Of a stretch of DNA of 64,000 bases, positions 57,494 to 64,000 are shown piece after piece. The position numbers and the translations under genes were made by a program. The first letter of the stretch is position 1. Every line of letters begins with the position of its first letter. The stretch covers positions 1-64,000 of the forward strand of contig NZ_JAGGLM010000016.1 in NCBI RefSeq assembly GCF_017874415.1, in the 5' to 3' direction. This DNA comes from Clostridium algifaecis. Lineage in GTDB: Bacteria; Bacillota; Clostridia; Clostridiales; Clostridiaceae. The notes under the pieces are model-generated. The model ran no database searches, was not told the origin of the DNA, and saw only the letters and a program-made list of their open reading frames with translations.

Positions 57494-59572
57494 TTATTTT
57501 ACTATCTGTAATATTTTTAAATATAATTTCTTGAATAACACTTCTTTTATAAGTTTTTTACATTCTTCTAAAGTATTACTTGTGTTTAAATTTTTTATGA
57601 AATATGGTTCGCTTATAATTGAGCTGGATATATCGCCTATTACATCTAAGCTTTCTTTGTTTTTTCTTGGTGCTATCATTAAAAATGCAGTATATACATC
57701 TTCTTTCTTGTCCATTAAATTTATAAGCTTAATTGGCACTTTCAGTTTTCCTATACAAATTAGGGGTTCTTTAATACTATTGCTTGTACAATGATATATG
57801 GCAAATCCTTTATTTGGTAATATTATTGCACCTAATTTTTCACGATCTTCAAGTAATTTTTTGATTTTTACACATTGCTTTACTGTAATAAATTTATTTT
57901 TTATAATTTCATTTAATAGAGATTGAATTAAGGCATCTACAGTATTGACATTGGCTGAAATTTGAGTTAAAAAGGTATTATTGACTATTAAATTTATCTG
58001 AGTTCCGTAATGAGTTAATACATTTAATTCTTCAAAACTATCTTTAATGCTGGAAGGCTGTTCTTTCTTGTTTTTTATGGATATCTTTATATTGAGTTCT
58101 TTTTCTAGTGTTTTTACATCATTTTCTGTAAACATTGGATTTACATTTATAACTTTTATATCATTTCTTTTTAGTGGAACAGAAGATATTATTAAATCCA
58201 GATCGTATTTTTTTATCATTTCATCAATTTTAAGAAGGGATGAGTTGGCTACTATATTCAACTGCTGCACATTTTTAAGCTTTTCATATAGCATCCTTGA
58301 TACGCCTATTCCACTGGAACATACAAGGAGCACGTTGAATTTTTTTATTTTATATTTCATTCTTTCTATTGAAGCCGCAAAATGCATGGTTATATAGCCT
58401 ATTTCATCATCATTTATTTCTATTTCAAGCGATTTTCTAAGTACATCCAATGCTAAATTACATTTATTAAAGGTATCTCCATATTCTTTTTTTATATCAT
58501 CTATAAGTGGATTTCTGATTTTGTAACCTGATTTCAATCTATAGAGAGAATATAAAAGATGCATGGTAAGATCTTTTTCAAGTATTGGATCTTCACTGAA
58601 GTTTATATTGAAAATATATTCCGCGTTCAGTATTATTTCTTTGGTAATTGTATGAAGGTATTTTTCATTTAAGTTTAGATTTATGCTTCCGAGTTGAACT
58701 CCTTGAAGTTGAATGGCAATATATCCAATCTCTTCTTTAGGAATGATTATATTTATTTCATCTTCAATATATTTGGCAATGATTTCTGCTATTTTATATT
58801 CTTTTGTATTTTTTAGTTTTTTAATAATAGATGCATTCAAATTTATTTTTTCGTTATTGATAAGCCTTTTAATTGCAAGTGCTATATGAATAGAAAGCTC
58901 AACGTATAGCCTGTCTTCTATCTGATAATCTATGCTTCTTTCGAGTTTTGCAAGTGACTTTTCAACTATATATATAGTCCTGTAATCAATTACATTGAAC
59001 AGTTTTAAAGTTGAGTTTTCTAGATGATTTTTTTTAATTACACTTATAAGTTCATCTGTATTGCAGTTTTTATAAAGCAAATCTACGATGGCATGTCTTA
59101 TAGTTTTTTCATCTGCTTTTATATAAATTCCAACACCGGGTTTAGAGATAAAATCTATATTTTTGTCCTGAAACCAACTTTTAATATCCTTTAGGTAATT
59201 ACTTATAGTTGATGTTGATACTCTAAATTTATTTGCAAAATATTGGAGTTTTAGAGGTTCTTTTTGCTGCAGAAGCTCTATTAAAATTAATTTTTTCTTT
59301 GAATTTGTTTCTAAAGCTGAATTAAAACAAGGAATTAATAACTTTAAATTTATTATTTCCTCATCATTTCCTTTAAGAATAAGACCTCCTGTGTTATTTA
59401 TGACTTTTAAATGGAATTTATTCAAGTATTGGTTTATAGTTTCAATTTCCCTATAAATTGTCCTAGTACTCACATTATAAGTTTTAGCACAATTTTTAAC
59501 GTTTACAGGCTGCTCATTGTAGGTAACTTTGCTTAATATGTTAAGTTGCCTTAAAGTTAAACTATTAATCAT
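57494..59572 (-). CDS. PRD-domain transcriptional activator (LicR/MtlR type)
   Basis: 692 residues. Two N-terminal helix-turn-helix domains (about 5-60 and 90-150), PRD1 with His229 but Gln288 where the second His is usual, PRD2 with His338 and His397, a IIB-like domain with Cys418 (LLVCSSGIGVSR), and a C-terminal IIA-like domain with FAIYHCTS. PTS proteins phosphorylate such domains to gate activity. ATG 59572 follows TAGGTGATT. It heads the PTS operon and is probably its activator. Confidence 0.9.
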   Translation of the reverse strand: MINSLTLRQLNILSKVTYNEQPVNVKNCAKTYNVSTRTIYREIETINQYLNKFHLKVINNTGGLILKGNDEEIINLKLLIPCFNSALETNSKKKLILIELLQQKEPLKLQYFANKFRVSTSTISNYLKDIKSWFQDKNIDFISKPGVGIYIKADEKTIRHAIVDLLYKNCNTDELISVIKKNHLENSTLKLFNVIDYRTIYIVEKSLAKLERSIDYQIEDRLYVELSIHIALAIKRLINNEKINLNASIIKKLKNTKEYKIAEIIAKYIEDEINIIIPKEEIGYIAIQLQGVQLGSINLNLNEKYLHTITKEIILNAEYIFNINFSEDPILEKDLTMHLLYSLYRLKSGYKIRNPLIDDIKKEYGDTFNKCNLALDVLRKSLEIEINDDEIGYITMHFAASIERMKYKIKKFNVLLVCSSGIGVSRMLYEKLKNVQQLNIVANSSLLKIDEMIKKYDLDLIISSVPLKRNDIKVINVNPMFTENDVKTLEKELNIKISIKNKKEQPSSIKDSFEELNVLTHYGTQINLIVNNTFLTQISANVNTVDALIQSLLNEIIKNKFITVKQCVKIKKLLEDREKLGAIILPNKGFAIYHCTSNSIKEPLICIGKLKVPIKLINLMDKKEDVYTAFLMIAPRKNKESLDVIGDISSSIISEPYFIKNLNTSNTLEECKKLIKEVLFKKLYLKILQIVK

Positions 59573-59789
59573 CCGAATCACCTACACTTTTATAAATGAA
59601 TATTGATTTAAAATTATTTTGTTTTCACATATATTATATAGGCTAAAACATTTATAATTCAATAAAAACATGATTATATGTTGTCATGATACAATTGACA
59701 TATATTTAATAATTAAATTTTCATTATTAATTCTTAACTTGCAAAAGTTAATATGTGATATAATGTTCAAATGGAAATGGGGTGATATA

Positions 59790-60647
59790 ATGAGTGATAT
59801 TGCAGGAACCGGGTGTGATATATTGGTTCCGTTTAATGAGAGAAAACCTCTTTCGGAAATAGAACATAGTATCACTAAGACGTATAAAAAACATATATGG
59901 TCGAAATTTGTAAAGGCAGTAAGAGAATTTAACATGATAGATGAAGGGGATAGAATAGCTGTAGCTGTGTCTGGAGGAAAAGACAGCATGCTTATGGCAA
60001 AACTTTTTCAGGAACTGAAACGGCACTCAAAAGTAAAATTTGAACTGGAATTTATAGCTATGGACCCCGGTTATCATGAAAGTATAAAAAAACTTTTAAT
60101 TGACAATTGCAAGTACTTAAATATTCCTATACATCTTTTTGAATCCGGAATTTTTCATGTCGTGGATAAAATAGCGAAAGATTATCCATGCTATATGTGT
60201 GCTAAAATGAGAAGAGGTTCCCTTTACAGCAAGGCACAGGAACTCGGGTGCAACAAACTTGCTTTAGGCCACCACTTTAATGATGTTATAGAAACCACTC
60301 TTTTGAATATACTGTATTCTGGAAACTTTAAAACCATGCTTCCAAAATTAAAATCCACCAACTATAAAAATTTGGAGCTTATAAGGCCGCTTTATTTTGT
60401 AGAAGAGGATTATATACAGAAATTTACACAAAATAGTGGTATCTGGCCGCTTAATTGTGCCTGCATGGTTTCGGCAAAGAGAATAGGCAACAAGAGATAT
60501 GAAATAAAGGACATGATAAAAGAACTCAAGAAGTCTTTTAAAGGCGTAGACAAATCTATTTTTAATGCTGCACGTAATGTAAACATGGACTCTATAATTG
60601 GGTGGACTAAAGACGGAGAAAAACATTCTTTTTTAGAAGACTATTAA
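59790..60647 (+). CDS. TtcA-like PP-loop ATPase (tRNA thiolation family)
   Basis: 285 residues. The PP-loop is AVSGGKDSMLMAKL; cysteines for an iron-sulfur cluster are in YPCYMCAKMRR, with a third in LNCACM, the TtcA pattern. TtcA inserts sulfur at tRNA C32. Clostridia carry several TtcA-like paralogues, so the exact tRNA target is uncertain. ATG 59790 is preceded by ATGGGGTGAT; the open frame upstream to 59670 has no ribosome site. Confidence 0.87.
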   Translation: MSDIAGTGCDILVPFNERKPLSEIEHSITKTYKKHIWSKFVKAVREFNMIDEGDRIAVAVSGGKDSMLMAKLFQELKRHSKVKFELEFIAMDPGYHESIKKLLIDNCKYLNIPIHLFESGIFHVVDKIAKDYPCYMCAKMRRGSLYSKAQELGCNKLALGHHFNDVIETTLLNILYSGNFKTMLPKLKSTNYKNLELIRPLYFVEEDYIQKFTQNSGIWPLNCACMVSAKRIGNKRYEIKDMIKELKKSFKGVDKSIFNAARNVNMDSIIGWTKDGEKHSFLEDY

Positions 60648-60685
60648 TATCAATTTTTATATAATCTACGAGGAGAAAATTTATT

Positions 60686-60955
60686 TTGAAAATATGGGGA
60701 AAACTTTTAATTAATAATAGGATAGTAAAAGACAAGGTAGTACTTTTTGATGAAGATAAAAATTATGAAGATAATTTAAAAAATTCAATTTTAGAGATTT
60801 GTAAGGAATTTGATATAGAGATACCTTACTGGCTTCCAAGTAATGAAAAGGAATATGCTGTGAGAAAAAAGACAATTTTTACTCAAGATAATTTTATAGA
60901 TGAATTTAAATTTGACAAATTTATAATAGAAGAAATTGATTTAGATGATAAATAA
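60686..60955 (+). CDS. Conserved hypothetical protein, TTG start
   Basis: 89 residues, acidic, no membrane segment. TTG 60686 is used with AGGAGA nine bases upstream; no ATG fits. The protein begins MKIWGKLLINNRIVKD and ends DLDDK. It follows the TtcA-like gene by 38 bp and may share its transcript. No function recognised. Confidence 0.75.
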   Translation: MKIWGKLLINNRIVKDKVVLFDEDKNYEDNLKNSILEICKEFDIEIPYWLPSNEKEYAVRKKTIFTQDNFIDEFKFDKFIIEEIDLDDK

Positions 60956-60975
60956 TCCACAGTGTGGATAAAATT

Positions 60976-61001
60976 AAAAGGCCAGTAATCACTGACCTTT
61001 T
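60976..61001. terminator. Bidirectional terminator
   Basis: An 11-bp stem with one mismatch (60976-60986 with 60991-61001) around AATC, between the convergent hypothetical and gerQ-like genes. Confidence 0.8.
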
Positions 61002-61015
61002 AATTAATATTTGGG

Positions 61016-61507
61016 TTAGTCGAATATGACAACAAATTTTATGGAATAAATATCTGATAATTCATCTGTATTTGTTTCTTCATTTCTTAAGATTACATAA
61101 CTTATCCCAACTTTTTTCAGTATACCTGTTCTGTCCTGGAGAGTACCTGTTCCAAGAAGATAAGTAATTCTTACTCTTTTTCCTATCTGAGTTTGTAAGT
61201 AACCCTGGGTATAGTTGATATTTTGCTCTACAGGGGAACCCGGTGCCATTTCAAAATTTGAACTTTGATTTGGGGCCTGTCTTGTAAGATTTTCATCTGA
61301 CGCATAGTCCTCTGGTTGTTCATCTGATTGTTCATCTGATTTTTCATTTTCTTCATTTTCCTCATCTTCATAATTTTCATAATCTTTTTCATCTTCTAAA
61401 ATATCAGTATCTGTCCTAAAATCTGGCATAGGATATCCAGGCATTACTGGTATACCCTCCGGCATTATAGGTACTCCTGCAAAATAATCAGGATATCTTG
61501 AAATCAT
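61016..61507 (-). CDS. Spore coat protein, GerQ-like
   Basis: 163 residues. A Pro/Met-rich N-terminus (VPIMPEGIPVMPGYPMP) and a very acidic stretch (residues 36-80) precede a conserved C-terminal domain (YLQTQIGKRVRITYLLGTG, DIYSIKFVVI). This resembles GerQ proteins, which are crosslinked into the coat and needed for CwlJ function. It follows cwlJ by 44 bp on the same strand, the arrangement expected of the pair. GGAGGT precedes ATG. Assignment rests on the C-terminal domain and neighbour. Confidence 0.75.
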   Translation of the reverse strand: MISRYPDYFAGVPIMPEGIPVMPGYPMPDFRTDTDILEDEKDYENYEDEENEENEKSDEQSDEQPEDYASDENLTRQAPNQSSNFEMAPGSPVEQNINYTQGYLQTQIGKRVRITYLLGTGTLQDRTGILKKVGISYVILRNEETNTDELSDIYSIKFVVIFD

Positions 61508-61551
61508 AAATAAGTTACCTCCATATAATTAATTATTGATAAAATTCATAT

Positions 61552-61992
61552 TCAAGTATTTGCATATAGTTCTGTAGGATTGTAGAAACAGTGCTGGAGC
61601 ACTTTAACCTGAAAACTTCCAACCCCGTTATATGGGAATATATAAGGACAGGCAGCATAAGGGTTGAAGTACCATAGGGAATAACCAATTGGATACAGCC
61701 GGTTGCCTGCAAGGGCCCAGTCTGCTATATCATAATGTATCTGTTCAGGGGGATTTGTCCATATATTTTGTGGATTTGGACTTCCACCCAAAATACTTCG
61801 CATACAATCAAACTGGCCTTTTTGATAGAGTATTCTTCGTACATCACCCTGACCTACTCTATGGTATTCTCCATAAGGAACTCTGACCCTATTCATAATA
61901 GTAGTAGCAACGGCTTTCATGCCATTTTCCCCTTCTCCACCGGCCTCGCATTTTATGATTCTGGCCAGAAGTTCTCTATCTGAAAAAGCCAT
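61552..61992 (-). CDS. cwlJ: Spore cortex-lytic hydrolase CwlJ
   Basis: 146 residues of the SleB/CwlJ hydrolase_2 family, without signal peptide, as in CwlJ. The catalytic Glu lies in IKCEAGGEG, and VATTIMNRVR and YFNPYAA are family signatures. It degrades cortex peptidoglycan in germination, often triggered by calcium dipicolinate. GAGGTG precedes ATG. gerQ-like gene follows. Confidence 0.92.
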   Translation of the reverse strand: MAFSDRELLARIIKCEAGGEGENGMKAVATTIMNRVRVPYGEYHRVGQGDVRRILYQKGQFDCMRSILGGSPNPQNIWTNPPEQIHYDIADWALAGNRLYPIGYSLWYFNPYAACPYIFPYNGVGSFQVKVLQHCFYNPTELYANT

Positions 61993-62162
61993 GTATTTTC
62001 ACCTCATGAAATCTTTTTATACTATCAGTTTATTTATAAAGCTAGAAAAAGTTACAATTAAATTTATTAAAAAATGGCAGCAGGGTACAAAAATAAATTC
62101 CAATGTTATATAATATTAATGATTATGGCAAATAAATTAATTTAAGGAAGGGGCACATATTA

Positions 62163-63221
62163 ATGACTAATGTTAAGAAAATACTAGCTTCTGCTTTTTT
62201 TGCTTTTGCAATCACATTAACTTTAGGTGGAGCAAATGTTCAGGCAGCATCAGCTAGTGTTACTAGAGTAGACGGTGGAGAAGGCGGAAGAATAGGAACA
62301 GCTGACCAGGTAGCAAAATCTCTTTTTAGCACTTCACAAAATGTAGTACTTGTAAATGGCTTTGGATATGCAGACGCAGTAAGTGCTACGCCGCTTGCAA
62401 AACAGCTCAATGCACCAATACTTCTTACTGCGGGTGGAGACACTCTTGAAAGCGAAGTTTTAGATACTATAGAGACACTTAAAGCAACTAAAATATACAT
62501 AGTAGGTGGTACTGGTGTTGTTTCAAGTTCTATTGAAGACAGCTTGAAAGGTAATTATCAGGTAGAACGTATAGCCGGTACTACAGATACCACAAGAATG
62601 GGAACAAATGCAGAAGTTGCAAAAAAAGTACTTTCAATGAGCGGACAAAAATCTGCAATGCTGGTAAATGGACAAGATGGTTATGCAGATGCACTTTCAG
62701 TTTCATCTATTGCTGCACAGAAGGGATATCCTGTACTTCTTGCAAGTAGTACACAGGTAAGTGATGGAGTAAAAGACGTAATAAATTCAAATTCACTTTC
62801 TGTAATGGCAGTAGGAGGAGATGGAGTTCTTCCGCAGTCTGTAGTATCTTCTGCAGGCGGCAGCAAAATAACAGGAAATTCAGCAGATAGATTTGCTACA
62901 AACCTGGCTGTACTTCAGTATTTCCAAAATAACGGCGGAGTTGATTTTACAAATATATATGTAGCAGCAGGTGGAGCTTCAAGCACTCAATTTGCAGATG
63001 CACTTGTAGCTTCCGCAGCAGCAGCAAAGACAGGCTCTCCACTTGTACTTTCAGGTGCAGGGGCAGACGAAAACGCTCAGATGAATGCTAAAAATTATAT
63101 ACTTTCAAATATAAAGGATGGCTCAAAGATAACAATAATAGGTGGAGACGCTTCAGTTTCAAGTTCTGTAGAGGAAGGACTTAAAAATGATGATCCATTC
63201 CAGATAATAGATATAAATTAA
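62163..63221 (+). CDS. Secreted protein of three CWB2 cell-wall-binding repeats
   Basis: 352 residues. A signal peptide (about 1-29, VQA-AS) is followed by three CWB2 repeats (about 33-125, 130-220, 228-345) with the family motifs LVNGFGYADAVSATPLA, VLLVNGQDGYADALS-like and YVAAGGASSTQFADALVASA. CWB2 repeats anchor proteins to a secondary wall polymer. No other domain remains, so this protein is anchor only. AAGGAAGGGG precedes ATG. Followed by a second CWB2 gene. Confidence 0.92.
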   Translation: MTNVKKILASAFFAFAITLTLGGANVQAASASVTRVDGGEGGRIGTADQVAKSLFSTSQNVVLVNGFGYADAVSATPLAKQLNAPILLTAGGDTLESEVLDTIETLKATKIYIVGGTGVVSSSIEDSLKGNYQVERIAGTTDTTRMGTNAEVAKKVLSMSGQKSAMLVNGQDGYADALSVSSIAAQKGYPVLLASSTQVSDGVKDVINSNSLSVMAVGGDGVLPQSVVSSAGGSKITGNSADRFATNLAVLQYFQNNGGVDFTNIYVAAGGASSTQFADALVASAAAAKTGSPLVLSGAGADENAQMNAKNYILSNIKDGSKITIIGGDASVSSSVEEGLKNDDPFQIIDIN

Positions 63222-63833
63222 ATAAATTAATTTGAAACATTTTATTTACATGTAACGTCTAATAAATGAAGACTTGGAAAAAATCTATAATTTTTATTAG
63301 ATTAACCTTATACACTTTTATATTGTCATATTGTGATTTATACCACAATAAAACCGTATTTTACTAAAAAATTTACTAAAAAGTTACAATATAAAAGTGT
63401 AAAAAATTTTACAAAAAAAGAAGGGTTATTTTAACTGATGTAGAATACTATATCATTAGAATAAATTTAGTCTAATAATAAGAAAATATAGTGACATTAC
63501 CAATAATAAAATTTAAATTAATATTATTCTAAAGGATGTAGTATTATTTATAACACGTAATGTGTGGAAATTATACCTTTATTATGATATAATAAAGTTT
63601 GAATTTTAGATTAATTATACAATTCATAAGTTTTTATGAAAATAGAATAAAATCGCACATAATTAGTAGAATGTGCATTTTAGTTGTGGTATAATAATGT
63701 CTGTTTCGCAATGGTGTTTAAATGGAAATTTGAATTAAACATCAATTCTAAGTCAGTATATATTTAATATATATATATATATTTAAAAGAATTTTAATTA
63801 AAATTCACTTAATCGAGGAGGGTATATTACAAT
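63222..63833 (+). other. 612-bp intergenic region with terminator and two promoters
   Basis: After the first CWB2 gene, TCTAATAAA (63258-63266) pairs with TTTATTAGA (63293-63301), a probable terminator. TATAAT at 63588-63593 with TGGAAA 17 bp upstream and an extended TGTGGTATAAT at 63685-63695 are candidate promoters for the next gene. The roughly 130-base leader after the second promoter is long and AT-rich. No coding frame is supported. Confidence 0.6.
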
Positions 63834-64000
63834 ATGAATAAGAAAAGTACAAAGGCACTTGCAAGTGCTACACTTATGTCTTTAGTTTTAACTACAGCAT
63901 TAACAGCTGGCCCAGTCAAGGCAGCAGCAGGTTCTGCTACAAGAGTTAGTGGTGCAGACAGATATGAAACAGCAGCTAACGTTGCTACTTCAAATTGGAC
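63834..64000 (+). CDS. CWB2-repeat surface protein, N-terminal part
   Basis: Cut by the window end after 55 codons. A signal peptide (about 1-30, PVKAAA) is followed by the beginning of a CWB2 repeat (SATRVSGADRYETAANVA). GAGGAGGG is at 63815-63822. Its full nature cannot be seen; it could be the main S-layer protein given the strong leader and the shared family with the previous gene. Confidence 0.9.
   Translation, partial: MNKKSTKALASATLMSLVLTTALTAGPVKAAAGSATRVSGADRYETAANVATSNW

Noticed and set aside
63222-63833. CRISPR or other repeat array in the long gap before the last gene
   Set aside because: The AT-rich stretches look repetitive but there are no regularly spaced repeats of constant length; no array is seen anywhere in the window.

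Overview
The window looks like a chromosome segment of a low-GC, Gram-positive, endospore-forming anaerobe of Clostridium sensu stricto type. The basis is AT-rich DNA with AGA/ATA/TTA-type codon use, strong AGGAGG ribosome sites, intrinsic terminators, a T-box, a c-di-GMP-II riboswitch, a clostridial cggR-gap-pgk-tpi-gpmI-eno cluster, an agr peptide-signalling locus, spore germination genes (cwlJ, gerQ-like) and surface proteins made of CWB2 repeats. The species cannot be fixed from sequence alone.

Layout. 0.1-7.4 kb: lower-glycolysis cluster led by its repressor CggR, with a promoter and a 20-nt-spaced direct-repeat operator just before the GTG start. 7.6-11.4 kb: agrB and a 45-residue agrD between two related small membrane proteins, followed by an orphan PAS histidine kinase; agrA and a classical agrC are absent. 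11.5-14.5 kb: secG, rnr, smpB. 14.6-18.3 kb (minus): an efflux operon with two membrane-fusion adaptors, a DHA2 transporter and a MarR regulator. 18.6-20.6 kb: a YhaM-like HD protein, and a glycerol-dehydrogenase-family enzyme read from a T-box leader. 21.0-28.2 kb: a four-gene polysaccharide operon headed by a c-di-GMP-II riboswitch; its synthase carries three MshEN repeats, a known c-di-GMP-binding fold, in front of a BcsA-type GT2 domain, and is followed by a BcsB-like partner. 28.3-28.7 kb: tmRNA. 28.9-30.9 kb: an Lsa/CplR-like ABC-F gene behind an attenuator with a six-codon leader peptide. 31.1-37.9 kb: accessory genes, including an amino-acid permease with foreign-looking codon use, an AraC regulator, a YitT-like membrane protein, a glutamic (G1) peptidase, a HAD phosphatase, an AEC permease with a damaged start, and two tiny basic proteins. 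38.1-50.6 kb: maltodextrin uptake and breakdown (MsmX-type ATPase, PucR-type and LacI-type regulators, binding protein and two permeases, GH31 glucosidase, 4-alpha-glucanotransferase, phosphorylase). 50.6-55.0 kb: asparagine synthetase, a MATE transporter, a secreted PTP-like phytase. 55.1-59.6 kb (minus): a cellobiose-type PTS with its PRD activator. 59.8-64 kb: a TtcA-like enzyme, a small protein, gerQ-like and cwlJ germination genes, and two CWB2 surface proteins, the second cut by the window edge.

Together: maltodextrin and beta-glucoside modules feed sugar phosphates into the glycolytic operon. tmRNA, SmpB and RNase R form the trans-translation set, but here smpB and ssrA are separated by about 14 kb of efflux, T-box and polysaccharide genes. 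The strongest candidate for a little-described system is the polysaccharide operon, which appears to be under c-di-GMP control at two levels: the riboswitch on the RNA and the MshEN repeats on the synthase. The agr locus with kinase-less sensor-like proteins and the AgrD-orphan kinase arrangement is the second.
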